Below, piece after piece: positions 53,565 through 62,603 of a stretch of DNA of 64,000 nt (positions are counted from its first letter, which is position 1; each line of letters starts with the position of its first letter). The translations under genes and the position numbers were made by a program. Source of the DNA: Schleiferia thermophila. Its GTDB lineage: Bacteria; Bacteroidota; Bacteroidia; Flavobacteriales; Schleiferiaceae. The notes under the pieces are model-generated. The model ran no database searches. It saw only the letters and a list, made by a program, of their open reading frames with translations, and was not told the origin of the DNA. The stretch is from the NCBI RefSeq assembly GCF_003337435.1, contig NZ_QPJS01000001.1, positions 450,513 to 514,512 on the forward strand, given 5' to 3'.

Positions 53565-54400
53565 TGTTTTGTGTTTGAGGAGTGGAGAAAAACTTCATTC
53601 TGTGGAATGGCAAAACGCAGGTTTTTGTCTCTGAAAAGCTTTTCAATTTCCATTCTGATCTGGCTTTTTACCATAGGTATGCCAAAGAGGTTGTTGGAAT
53701 AAAAATACAGGTCAAAGACAAAACCCCGAGTTCCAAAGTCATTGAGCATTACGCGGGGATGGGGTTTTTTCAGCACATCTTTGTGGGTAGAGGCAGCCTG
53801 GAGCAGCAGTTTTTCGACCAGTTGTGCATCAGAGCCAAACTCTGCCGTAACGGTGATATTGAAGCGGGTTGGTTTCTGATTTTGACTCCAGTTTATTATC
53901 GGGAAATTCGTCAGTCTGGTATTTGGAATTACCACGGCAATATCGTCAAGTGTATTTACAATGGTCGCACGCAGGCCTATTTCAGACACTTTGCATACCA
54001 TTCCGTTTACTTCTATTACATCTCCTATAGCTACAGATCTCTCAGATAGTAAAATAAGACCGGCTACAAGGTCTTTGAAAAAATCCTGTAACCCCAATCC
54101 AATACCTACCAGTATGGCCGTAGAGCCTGCCAACAAGACCGTGATTTTCGCTCCTGTCGTCTCGATGGCCAGCACTATCCCAATGACATAGGCCAGATAC
54201 ACAATGATTTGATACAGGGCGTGAGCCTTGCCGGATTCAATCTTTCCATTGGATACCAGGCGATCAAAATATTTCTTGATGGCATATATCGAAAGCCGGA
54301 CTATAGCAAAAATCAGTAGTATCAGCAGGATATTTATTACCCGGAAATGAATCGTACCGATGCTGAAAAGCTCAAATTCAATGAAATTTTTTAAATTCAT
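53561..54400 (-). CDS. MscS-type mechanosensitive channel
   Basis: 279 residues. Three hydrophobic helices (about 20-38, 62-82, 88-110), the last with the Gly/Ala-rich pore segment LLAGSTAILVGIGLGLQDFFKDLVAG. The beta domain follows with VNGMVCKVSEIGLRATIVNTLD and IPNTRLTNFPIINWSQ, and the C-terminal mixed domain ends at LRFAIPQNEV. It opens under membrane tension and releases solutes on osmotic downshock. It is 11 bp or so after the O-antigen ligase gene and overlaps the Ppx gene by 4 bp. Confidence 0.92.
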   Translation of the reverse strand: MNLKNFIEFELFSIGTIHFRVINILLILLIFAIVRLSIYAIKKYFDRLVSNGKIESGKAHALYQIIVYLAYVIGIVLAIETTGAKITVLLAGSTAILVGIGLGLQDFFKDLVAGLILLSERSVAIGDVIEVNGMVCKVSEIGLRATIVNTLDDIAVVIPNTRLTNFPIINWSQNQKPTRFNITVTAEFGSDAQLVEKLLLQAASTHKDVLKKPHPRVMLNDFGTRGFVFDLYFYSNNLFGIPMVKSQIRMEIEKLFRDKNLRFAIPQNEVFLHSSNTKQ

Positions 54401-54411
54401 AGTGTATCGCT

Positions 54412-56394
54412 TTAAGGGTTGGACTTGGATCTTTCGCGGGTTCTTCTCTGTGCGAGGAATGCGATGTAGTGTTGTATCAGCAATTGGTCGTTTTCCAGGA
54501 TGTGAGGCGGGGTATTTTGAAAGAAAGGTATAAGTCCTTTCGGATAGCTGCCAGAGGCGTGTATGGCTCTCAGACTGTATTTGATGATTTTATGAATCTT
54601 TGGTTGATACTGAGGCATTTCCCATTTTGGCTCATATACGAGGTTAAGGGTGTTCAGAGCGTCGTTGTGTAGGCCAAGTTTGTGCTCTATTTCTGCTTTG
54701 TTGAGCAATGCTGCGGTATATCTGGGGGCAATCTTCAGTGCACGTAGGTACCACTCACGGGCGAGCAACAGGTCTCCTGTCGCCTTGTAATAATTGCCCA
54801 TCTGATTCATGCTGATGAAGTGATACGGTGTCAACTCAAGGCTCTTCTCAAACATTTCTTTCATTTTGGGCCAGTTTTGCTGAGCCATGTATCCAAGTCC
54901 CATGTAATAGTACATATTGTTGCTCACTCGGTCTACTATGAAATAATTGCTGATGGCGCTTTGGGCCAGCGGTATAATTTGTCGGGCATCCTGTCGTGCA
55001 TTGGCTTGCAGTACTTTTACGCTGATTTTTTCGCTCTTCAGCTTTTGAAAGGCCGTATAGCTGCTCAGCAAGGCAATTCCCGAGAATATCAAAATAAGCC
55101 AACCTGGTAGTTTGACAAATCCCGATCTGCTCTCGGCGAGAACTAAGGCTGCTCCGGTCATTAAAAGCATTTGTAGCTCAGGTCGTTCCATTGGAAAATC
55201 AAAAAAGCTGAAGCCCAGGTAGGCTGTGAAACTCAATAGAGCGACTCGCATTTTAATGGTATTGATGTTTTCGTGGCTTTTTCGAATGTTTTGAATAGCA
55301 CTGTAATAAACTAAAAACCAAAAACTTATAAAAAATAAAAAACCGATACATCCGCTTTCGGTAAGCACCCAAAGAAAATCGTTGTGGGGTTGGGGCAATA
55401 CCGTTTCTCCGTCCATCACTGAGGTGTTCATACCTTCTACTCCATATTTCGGAAACCAAAACTGCCAGTTACCGGCACCTACTCCGAAAGGATTTTCTTT
55501 AAACATTTCAATGCTGTTGCTCCAGAATTTCAACCGATGGTTGAGATTGGTAGGATCGATTATCTGATGGCGTGAAACATAAATGCTACCCGCCAGGGTC
55601 AATACTACCAGCGTTAATGGGATAAGTCGCTTGTAGTTGAGCTCCATTTGTTTTTTGCTCTTCAACCATTGTGCAGCAGCTGGAATCAGAATCACCAGGG
55701 CCAGCAGCAGACCTATCCATGCAGCCCGGGTGCGAAGCAAACCAATGATGACCAACGACAGCCAAAAGCCGGCTATTGCAAAGATTTTAGTGCCCAGGTC
55801 GGCAAATCTGATCAGATAATACATCCAAGGCAAAGTAATGAGCAATGCACCGGATACCAAATTCTTGTGACCGATGACGGATTGGACACCATAAATCTGC
55901 ATCATAAAATCTTCTTTTTTCAGCAACATGAGGATTTGAAATATGGCTACAGATGAAATAATCAATACCGATGAAAGGTATAAGCTTGCCAGATGATCTT
56001 CTGAAAAAATTTTTTTTCTAAAGAGCGAAGTAGCAACAACCAAATACGATACCGTGAGACCATGACGAATAAATTCGACCCTCGCATCGACCTCCACGAG
56101 AGCCCCCGGAATTAAAAAAGCCATCGTGATCCACCAGCCAAAGAGAGCTATGGCAGCAACGTGCAATTCAAAGGTCTGGCCTCTGTTTTTAATATAATAC
56201 AACACCCCGAGACCAGCGGTGGCCAGTCCTATGGCAATTTGCCTCGGCAGTTGAGAAGGGTCAGGTAAACTCTTGTCAAAGTACAGAAAAAAGAGCAGAA
56301 TTGAAAATAAAGTCCATATGAAAACTGGAAAATAATACTGTTTTTCAGAGGTTTGCTTTGAGTTGGGGGCCACTTTGGATTTTTGAGAACTCAT
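54412..56394 (-). CDS. O-antigen ligase-like membrane protein with TPR repeats
   Basis: 660 residues from the ATG at 56394; a TTG four codons earlier is also open. About ten or more membrane helices, with the Wzy/WaaL signature region around IGHKNLVSGALLITLPWMYY and, after a large loop, ENPFGVGAGNWQFWFPKYG and LPQPHNDFLWVLTESG, which carries the His seen in O-antigen ligases. The C-terminal 200 residues are TPR-like helices (YYYMGLGYMAQQNWPKMKEM, MNQMGNYYKATGDLLLAREW, YTAALLNKAEIEHKLG). It probably ligates or polymerises a surface glycan on the periplasmic side. It is first in the operon leading to mscS. Confidence 0.85.
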   Translation of the reverse strand: MSSQKSKVAPNSKQTSEKQYYFPVFIWTLFSILLFFLYFDKSLPDPSQLPRQIAIGLATAGLGVLYYIKNRGQTFELHVAAIALFGWWITMAFLIPGALVEVDARVEFIRHGLTVSYLVVATSLFRKKIFSEDHLASLYLSSVLIISSVAIFQILMLLKKEDFMMQIYGVQSVIGHKNLVSGALLITLPWMYYLIRFADLGTKIFAIAGFWLSLVIIGLLRTRAAWIGLLLALVILIPAAAQWLKSKKQMELNYKRLIPLTLVVLTLAGSIYVSRHQIIDPTNLNHRLKFWSNSIEMFKENPFGVGAGNWQFWFPKYGVEGMNTSVMDGETVLPQPHNDFLWVLTESGCIGFLFFISFWFLVYYSAIQNIRKSHENINTIKMRVALLSFTAYLGFSFFDFPMERPELQMLLMTGAALVLAESRSGFVKLPGWLILIFSGIALLSSYTAFQKLKSEKISVKVLQANARQDARQIIPLAQSAISNYFIVDRVSNNMYYYMGLGYMAQQNWPKMKEMFEKSLELTPYHFISMNQMGNYYKATGDLLLAREWYLRALKIAPRYTAALLNKAEIEHKLGLHNDALNTLNLVYEPKWEMPQYQPKIHKIIKYSLRAIHASGSYPKGLIPFFQNTPPHILENDQLLIQHYIAFLAQRRTRERSKSNP

Positions 56395-56406
56395 GATTTT
56401 AATCAA

Positions 56407-57103
56407 GCGTTGCAGCTGTCAGACAATGGTATTTTTAAAATTCAAATTCTGCTGCTAATGTAAATGCTATCGGACCAACCTACGTCATGATATGCGACGG
56501 AGCCAGGGCGCAAAAGAGCCGAAAGCTCCCTTTTATCCTTTTGCGGTTTTGTATCTTCTTCTCATTTCGCTTTTTTTGTCAGAAATACGATTTTAATCAA
56601 ACAAAACAACTTTTTTGTCCAAGTCTTTTTTACCTTGCTGGTATTGAAATGGATTCTTTGTAAACCTCTTCTCCATTTCTCATGAATACTCACGGGGACT
56701 TTGGCAGTTTAGCTTTTGTCTTAGGAGGAGGATTAATTTATCAGGCTCTAACCGTTTGACAAGGCAAACGAAGGGTTTTAAGTCCATATTCGCACGGATA
56801 ATATTGTATCCATATACGTTTGTATATGTCAAAACAAAGGCAGCTGAAACAAACCGCCTGCAGCATTCCGGATTGGCATTTGAAAAGGTAATCTGGGGTT
56901 TTACACGTCTTTCAGAGTTGCAATTGCCCTTCTATGCAAATCCAGCCGGATATTGAATGACCACTTTACATTTAATCAAAGTCAGAAGCTGCAGGTGTAT
57001 TGTTTTTTGTGTGGTTGAAGTTTGATTTACAGTGGAGTACATATATATGCCGCGCACCGTCACATACCTCTACCGCTCAAACGCGATTAAGAGTAAAATT
57101 TTA
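56407..57103. other. Long intergenic region between O-antigen ligase and accA genes
   Basis: About 730 bp without a gene I can support. A 66-codon TTG frame (56756-56956) and a 25-codon ATG frame near 56684 show no known motif. GAGCCGAAAGCTCCC near 56525 is a small hairpin. TACATTTC at 57104-57111, near TAnnTTTG, may be the accA promoter. The region could hold a small RNA or leader, but I see no clear structure for one. Confidence 0.45.
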
Positions 57104-57139
57104 TACATTTCGCCACTCTATCAGTGAAGAAAAAATTTT

Positions 57140-58096
57140 ATGGAATATCTTGATTTTGAAGCTCCTATCAAAGAAATTGAAGAGCAAATTGCCAAAGCAA
57201 AACAGCTGCAGGAAGAAACAAAAGTGGACATGACGTCCACACTCGAGGAGCTCCACCACCGGCTGAATCAAACCAGAAAACACATATATGAAAATCTAAC
57301 GGCTTGGCAAAGAGTACAGCTCAGTCGCCATCCAAACAGACCCTATACTTTGGCATACATCAATTACCTGACCAATGGGCAGTTTCTGGAGCTCCATGGC
57401 GATAGAAATGTAAAAGACGACAAGGCCATGGTTGGTGGTTGGGGGTTATTGGATGGAAGAGGAGTCATGTTCATCGGCCAGCAAAAGGGCATTAACACCA
57501 AAATGCGCCAATACCGCAACTTTGGGATGGCCAATCCTGAAGGCTATCGCAAAGCGCTCAGACTGATGAAAATGGCCGAAAAGTTCAACAAACCGGTGGT
57601 CACCCTGATTGATACTCCGGGGGCATATCCCGGCCTGGAGGCCGAAGAGCGAGGCCAGGGAGAAGCCATAGCGCGCAATCTTTTGGAGATGAGCGTACTG
57701 AAAGTACCTATCATATGCATCATCATCGGCGAAGGAGCATCTGGTGGAGCGCTCGGCATTGGAGTAGGGGATAGGGTGTACATGCTTGAAAATACCTGGT
57801 ATTCGGTAATATCGCCCGAAAGCTGTTCGTCCATTCTCTGGCGAAGCTGGAATTTCAAAGAAAAGGCAGCAGAAGCCCTTAAGCTGACCGCAAAAGATAT
57901 GCTCGAACATGGATTGATCGACGGCATCATTCCCGAGCCTCTAGGCGGTGCACATACCGATCATGAAACCACCTTCAAAACTGTAAAACAATACATTATC
58001 AAGGCCCTTGAAGAGCTAGAGCCCATGAAGCCTGAGGAGCGTATCGACCAACGCATTGCCAAATTCACTTCGATGGGAGTATATGCTGAAGATTGA
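57140..58096 (+). CDS. accA: Acetyl-CoA carboxylase carboxyltransferase subunit alpha
   Basis: 318 residues. With AccD it transfers the carboxyl from biotin to acetyl-CoA, giving malonyl-CoA for fatty acids. The N-terminal coiled region (1-60) is followed by [79 protein letters not shown] and [14 protein letters not shown]. This is the normal length and order of AccA. The neighbouring accD gene is not in the window. It is followed at 8 bp by the cyanophycinase-like gene. Confidence 0.96.
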   Translation: MEYLDFEAPIKEIEEQIAKAKQLQEETKVDMTSTLEELHHRLNQTRKHIYENLTAWQRVQLSRHPNRPYTLAYINYLTNGQFLELHGDRNVKDDKAMVGGWGLLDGRGVMFIGQQKGINTKMRQYRNFGMANPEGYRKALRLMKMAEKFNKPVVTLIDTPGAYPGLEAEERGQGEAIARNLLEMSVLKVPIICIIIGEGASGGALGIGVGDRVYMLENTWYSVISPESCSSILWRSWNFKEKAAEALKLTAKDMLEHGLIDGIIPEPLGGAHTDHETTFKTVKQYIIKALEELEPMKPEERIDQRIAKFTSMGVYAED

Positions 58097-58104
58097 TTCA
58101 GAAA

Positions 58105-58971
58105 ATGCATAGACCGCTTACAACATTCGTATGGTTTTTCTGGCTGGCAGGAGCGGTTGTATGCGGATGCAAACCAACACCAGAGCCGACACAGGACAAA
58201 CCTCAAAGTCATACCGCTGGATGGATCATCCCCATCGGTGGCGGACCAAGGACGGAAAAACTTATTTCAGACCTGATCGACTATTGCCAACTGAAGCAAG
58301 GCGATACCATCCTGGTAGCTCCAATGGCAAGTGAAGAACCAGACTCGGCCTATGAATATGTAGCCCGGGACTTTGAAAAATTTGGTCTGTTCTGCAAGAA
58401 ATATTATTTCACCCGAGAAGATGAATACATACCTGTTTCGCATCTGAATGCTAAAGTGATTTTTTTTACCGGAGGCGATCAAAACAAGCTGATGCAGGCA
58501 TTATCCCTGCCGGGCGTGGCCGATGATCTTCAAAAATTTCATATCACCGGTGGTCATATTGCAGGTACAAGTGCCGGAGCTGCAGTGCTTAGCCGGTATA
58601 TGATTACAGGAAATCAACTTAAATACTCCCAATACGAACCTACCTTTAGTCGGTTGATCACCGATAATATCGAATTGGCAACAGGGCTTGGGTTGATCCG
58701 AACAGCCATCGTCGATCAGCACTTCATCGTGCGGAGTCGATACAACAGACTTTTTTCTGCGCTCTTTGAGCTACCTGACTTACAGGGGATCGGGATAGAT
58801 GAATCGACGGGTATAGTTACCGACGACAGTCTTGCAATTGTGATCGGATCGGCTCAGGTAGTTCAAATGATACCCGGCAGACCTATGCGTAGCGGTGAGC
58901 TTATAGGTGTGCGCAGTTGTATGGTGAACATCTATCTCCCCGGTGATACGTTTTATTTAAAAACAAGATAG
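58105..58971 (+). CDS. Cyanophycinase-like S51 peptidase, probable lipoprotein
   Basis: 288 residues from the ATG at 58105. The N-terminus MHRPLTTFVWFFWLAGAVVC ends in a lipobox-like VCGC, so an exported lipid-anchored form is likely. GWIIPIGGGPRTEKLI, FFTGGDQNKLMQAL and GHIAGTSAGAAVLS with the S51 nucleophile Ser in GTSAGA identify the cyanophycinase group. ATGLGLIRTAIVDQHFIVRSR carries the conserved His. True cyanophycinases cut the Arg-Asp storage polymer cyanophycin; others of the family have unknown substrates. No cyanophycin synthetase is near. It lies 8 bp after accA. Confidence 0.86.
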   Translation: MHRPLTTFVWFFWLAGAVVCGCKPTPEPTQDKPQSHTAGWIIPIGGGPRTEKLISDLIDYCQLKQGDTILVAPMASEEPDSAYEYVARDFEKFGLFCKKYYFTREDEYIPVSHLNAKVIFFTGGDQNKLMQALSLPGVADDLQKFHITGGHIAGTSAGAAVLSRYMITGNQLKYSQYEPTFSRLITDNIELATGLGLIRTAIVDQHFIVRSRYNRLFSALFELPDLQGIGIDESTGIVTDDSLAIVIGSAQVVQMIPGRPMRSGELIGVRSCMVNIYLPGDTFYLKTR

Positions 58972-59100
58972 CATATACCCGACCCAAAAACATTGTCCCG
59001 AAGGAAACTTAAAGCGAAAATTTGCAGTACAGCTTCTGAATATGTAAATTCATTGAAAATCAGGTTGTAACGAAGGAGAAAAAAGATAGGGTGTATAAAA
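58972..59100. other. Short intergenic region before the secDF promoter
   Basis: About 130 bp with no gene and no strong terminator hairpin after the cyanophycinase-like gene. Confidence 0.4.
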
Positions 59101-59128
59101 TTGTTTTAAAACTGTCTGTCTATATTTG
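59101..59128 (+). promoter_or_regulatory. Promoter of secDF
   Basis: TTG (59101-59103), a 17-base spacer and TATATTTG (59121-59128). The same -7 box and near-identical distance to the ATG (44 bases) are seen at obgE. Confidence 0.72.
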
Positions 59129-59172
59129 CGGCCTCATATTCCAAACCATTCTCATTTAATTTTTGAAAAAGA

Positions 59173-62100
59173 ATGCAGAACAAAGGACTTATTAAAGGTT
59201 TTGCCATCGCATTTGCCATCGCTTGCTTGTATCAGTTGACATTTACTTTCACCTCCAACAGGATAGAACGCAAGGCCCGCGAATTTGCTCAGGGTGATAA
59301 AGCTCTGGAACAGCGTTACCTGGATTCAATGGCCTCCGAAAAGGTGTTGAATCTTCTGGTGAGAAAATACACATATGCTGAAGTAAAGCAAAAAGAACTC
59401 AACCTGGGTCTCGACCTCAAAGGTGGGATGAACGTAATCCTGGAAGTACAGGTGAGAGAAATCATCAGAAATCTGGCAGGCGATCCCAATAATCCAATCA
59501 TCATAGAGGCGCTTAACAATACAGACAAAAAACTCAGAAGCACACAGGACAACTATGCTAATCTCTTTTTCAATGAGTTAGATGCAATAATTCGGCAGAG
59601 AGGTTTATCGCTACGGTATTCCGATCCTACGTTGTTTGGCACCAAAATGCTTAATGATCGCGTCGGTTTTAATGCACCGGATGAAAAAATCAAAGAAGAA
59701 ATCCGCCTGGAAGTACAGGGAGCTATAGACAATGTATACACAGTGCTCAGAGCGCGTATAGACCAATTTGGCGTGGTTCAGCCCAACATTCAGAAGCTCG
59801 AAAACAGCGGAAGAATCCTGATCGAGTTGCCAGGGGTGAAGGAACCCGAACGCGTAAAAAAACTCCTGCAAAGCACTGCTCAGCTCGAATTCTGGAATCT
59901 GTACGAAGGGGCCGAATTTCTCGATTTTCTAGGAGATGCCAACGAAAGACTCAGAATACTCTTTCCAAAAGAGACCTCAAAACAAGAATCAGTCGCTGCT
60001 GAGAAAAAAGAGCCATCTGCGATACTCGACATTAAAAGCGTAGAAGACGTAGATGATACAACCTCTGATGCCATGGAGGCAAAAGATACAGCAAGCACAG
60101 ATGCTTCCGACACATTGTCGCTCGAGAATCAATACAACCCCTTGTTTGAAATATTTGCTCCTTACTATGACTTTCAAAACAATAGAGCTATTCCCGGTCC
60201 TATTGTAGGCATAGCGCTGGTAAAAGATACGGCCAAGGTTAACCGCTATCTCAATCACCCTCAGATTAGAGCTCTTCTGCCCGGCGATAAGCGCTATGTG
60301 AAATTTCTCTGGTCCGCCAAGCCCGAAGGTAGTTCACAGCAGCTTTATTTGCTTGCCATAAAAGGCAACAGAGACAATAAGCCTGATCTTTCTGGAGATG
60401 TAGTGATCGATGCCCGTCAGGATTTTGACGAACGCAACAGACCCATCGTCACGATGACGATGAATGCAGTTGGAGCCCAGAAATGGCAAAAAATCACCCG
60501 TGAAGCAGCCAGCCAGGAGCCCAAGCGCTCAGTGGCAGTGGTACTTGACAATTTGGTATATTCCTTTCCGCAGGTGCAAAACGAAATTCCCGGAGGTCGT
60601 ACACAGATCACCGGCAACTTCACCATTCAGGAGGCTCAGGATCTTGCCAATATCCTTCGAGCTGGCAAGCTGGCTGCACCCGCGCGCATCGTTCAAGCTG
60701 ATGTGGTAGGTCCGTCTCTTGGCAAAGAATCGGTCAGAGCCGGCATCTGGTCGTTTGTCATCGCATTGATTATCGTGCTTATCTACATGATCTTTTATTA
60801 TCAAAATGCGGGTATTGCGGCCAATGTGGCATTGCTTGTCAATATGTTTTTTATCTTCGGACTCTTGGCCTCGCTTGGTGCAGTGCTCACACTGCCGGGT
60901 ATCGCCGGTATAGTCCTTACCATTGGTATGTCTGTGGATGCCAATGTGATCATTTACGAGCGCATTCGCGAGGAAATCAGGGCAGGCAAAGGTTTGAAAT
61001 TAGCTATAGCGGATGGGTACAAGGCTGCTTACTCATCGATCATCGATGCCAATGTGACCACATTGCTCACCGGTATAATTCTTTACATCTTTGGTACCGG
61101 TCCGATTCGTGGATTTGCCACCACATTGGTAATAGGAATTTTTACCTCTCTATTCAGTGCAATTTTCATTACAAGGCTGATTTTTGAAGCGCGACTTGAG
61201 AAGAAGAAAAATGTAACCTTCTCTACGAAGTTTACCGACCGGTTGTTTGCCAATGTCAAGCTGGATTTTCTAAGTCAGCGGAAAAAGGCGTACATCATCT
61301 CAGGAACCATCATCACAGCTGGTCTTATTTCGCTGTTTACCAGAGGCTTGGATTTTGGGGTTGACTTTGTCGGAGGCCGCTCCTATCAAATTCGATTTGA
61401 TCAACCGGTAAATACAGTGAAACTGGCTACTACACTAGGTGACTACTTCATCGATGAGTCCGGTAAAAAAATAATCCCCACCGTCAAGACCATCGGCTCG
61501 GCCAATCAGGTGATAGTGACTACCAAATACAAAATTGGTCAGACGGGGCTGGAAGTCGAAGACGAAATCAAAGAGAAATTGTTTGAAGCTTCCAAATCGT
61601 TTTTCGCCAATGAAATCAACAAAGAAATGTTTCTTGACAACGACAGTGGTATTGGCATTGTGGCTGAGCGACAAGTGGGTCCGACTATTGCCGACGATAT
61701 TAAAGAGTCTGCCGTGTGGGCAATCGTTTTGTCGCTAATCATCATTTTTCTCTACATTCTGGTCAGATTCAGTCGTTGGCAATTTAGTTTAGGTGCTGTA
61801 GTTGCGGCTTTTCACGATGTGATCGTAGTGATATCTCTGTTTTCCCTGCTCTATGGAGTGGTTCCTTTCAGCCTGGAGATCGATCAGGCGTTTATAGCCG
61901 CCTTGCTGACTGTAATAGGGTATTCGCTCAACGATACAGTGATAGTATTTGACCGTATACGGGAGTACTTTGCTACCCACAGTCGCCGTAAGCCAATACA
62001 TGAGGTCATCAACGAAGCGGTATCCAGCACGCTGGGCCGGACCATTAACACATCGTTGACCACTTTATTTGTATTGGTGATCATTTTCATATTTGGAGGG

Positions 62101-62253
62101 GAGGTGATCCGAGGCTTTATGTTTGCCTTGATGATGGGCATCATCGTAGGAACCTATTCGTCACTTTTCATTGCTACGCCGGTGGTTTATGATACCTTTA
62201 GCGAAGAAGACAGGGTAAAGCTTCAGGAAGCCCACAAAGCAGCCAATGTTTAA
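59173..62253 (+). CDS. secDF: Protein-export membrane proteins SecD and SecF, fused
   Basis: 1026 residues. It assists the Sec translocase from the periplasmic side with proton motive force. SecD part: N-terminal helix, LGLDLKGGMNVILEV, a periplasmic domain with LIELPGVKEPERVKKLL, then helices with PGIAGIVLTIGMSVDANVII. SecF part begins near 690: FTRGLDFGVDFVGGRSYQI, RQVGPTIADDIKESAVWAI and VIGYSLNDTVIVFDRIRE. Between them the SecD domain carries an unusual acidic insertion (about residues 277-320, rich in Asp, Ser, Ala and Thr). Fused SecDF is usual in Bacteroidota. It has its own promoter and a strong terminator. Confidence 0.96.
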   Translation: MQNKGLIKGFAIAFAIACLYQLTFTFTSNRIERKAREFAQGDKALEQRYLDSMASEKVLNLLVRKYTYAEVKQKELNLGLDLKGGMNVILEVQVREIIRNLAGDPNNPIIIEALNNTDKKLRSTQDNYANLFFNELDAIIRQRGLSLRYSDPTLFGTKMLNDRVGFNAPDEKIKEEIRLEVQGAIDNVYTVLRARIDQFGVVQPNIQKLENSGRILIELPGVKEPERVKKLLQSTAQLEFWNLYEGAEFLDFLGDANERLRILFPKETSKQESVAAEKKEPSAILDIKSVEDVDDTTSDAMEAKDTASTDASDTLSLENQYNPLFEIFAPYYDFQNNRAIPGPIVGIALVKDTAKVNRYLNHPQIRALLPGDKRYVKFLWSAKPEGSSQQLYLLAIKGNRDNKPDLSGDVVIDARQDFDERNRPIVTMTMNAVGAQKWQKITREAASQEPKRSVAVVLDNLVYSFPQVQNEIPGGRTQITGNFTIQEAQDLANILRAGKLAAPARIVQADVVGPSLGKESVRAGIWSFVIALIIVLIYMIFYYQNAGIAANVALLVNMFFIFGLLASLGAVLTLPGIAGIVLTIGMSVDANVIIYERIREEIRAGKGLKLAIADGYKAAYSSIIDANVTTLLTGIILYIFGTGPIRGFATTLVIGIFTSLFSAIFITRLIFEARLEKKKNVTFSTKFTDRLFANVKLDFLSQRKKAYIISGTIITAGLISLFTRGLDFGVDFVGGRSYQIRFDQPVNTVKLATTLGDYFIDESGKKIIPTVKTIGSANQVIVTTKYKIGQTGLEVEDEIKEKLFEASKSFFANEINKEMFLDNDSGIGIVAERQVGPTIADDIKESAVWAIVLSLIIIFLYILVRFSRWQFSLGAVVAAFHDVIVVISLFSLLYGVVPFSLEIDQAFIAALLTVIGYSLNDTVIVFDRIREYFATHSRRKPIHEVINEAVSSTLGRTINTSLTTLFVLVIIFIFGGEVIRGFMFALMMGIIVGTYSSLFIATPVVYDTFSEEDRVKLQEAHKAANV

Positions 62254-62276
62254 TTCCTGATTAAAATACTCAGTTG

Positions 62277-62300
62277 GCCGGGAAGATTCCCGGCTTTTTT
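62277..62300 (+). terminator. Terminator of secDF
   Basis: GCCGGGAA (62277-62284), two-base loop GA, TTCCCGGC (62287-62294), then six T. It begins 24 bases after the secDF stop. Confidence 0.92.
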
Positions 62301-62312
62301 CGTTTTAGCATA

Positions 62313-62320
62313 TACTTTTG
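62313..62320 (+). promoter_or_regulatory. -7 box of tatA
   Basis: TACTTTTG, full match to TAnnTTTG, 15 bases before the ATG at 62336. A T-rich tract upstream belongs to the secDF terminator. Confidence 0.55.
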
Positions 62321-62335
62321 TTACGCAAAGTGTTG

Positions 62336-62599
62336 ATGATGTTTCTGTTTATAGGTGCCAGTGAGATTTTTTTTATTCTGCTGATTGTCTTGCTTTTTTT
62401 CGGAGCGGATTCCATTCCTGAAATTGCAAGAGGGCTGGGAAGAGGTATCTATGAAATCAGGCGTGCCACTCAGGATATCAAAAATGAAATCACCAAATCG
62501 GCACAAGAGGTTATTGAAAAAGAGGAAATTGCAGAACAGGCCGAAACCATCCGGAAATTGAAGGATGAAATAGAGGGGACCATCAGCAGGAAAAGGTGA
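62336..62599 (+). CDS. tatA: Twin-arginine translocase TatA-family protein
   Basis: 87 residues from the ATG at 62336 (62339 also possible; a TTG at 62318 lies inside the promoter). One N-terminal helix with GASEIFFILLIVLLFFGADS, the following amphipathic helix IPEIARGLGRGIYEIRRATQD, and a charged tail. The FG motif between helices is present. TatA forms the protein-conducting patch for folded twin-arginine substrates. TatB of other bacteria has the same form, but the short tail fits TatA. No tatC is next to it. The stop lies 4 bp before the exchanger gene, so both share a message. Confidence 0.9.
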   Translation: MMFLFIGASEIFFILLIVLLFFGADSIPEIARGLGRGIYEIRRATQDIKNEITKSAQEVIEKEEIAEQAETIRKLKDEIEGTISRKR

Positions 62600-62603
62600 T
62601 CAG

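Noticed and set aside
56756-56956. A 66-codon TTG-start frame in the long gap
   Set aside because: No ATG, no recognisable motif, and no neighbouring gene coupling; kept only as a note on the gap.
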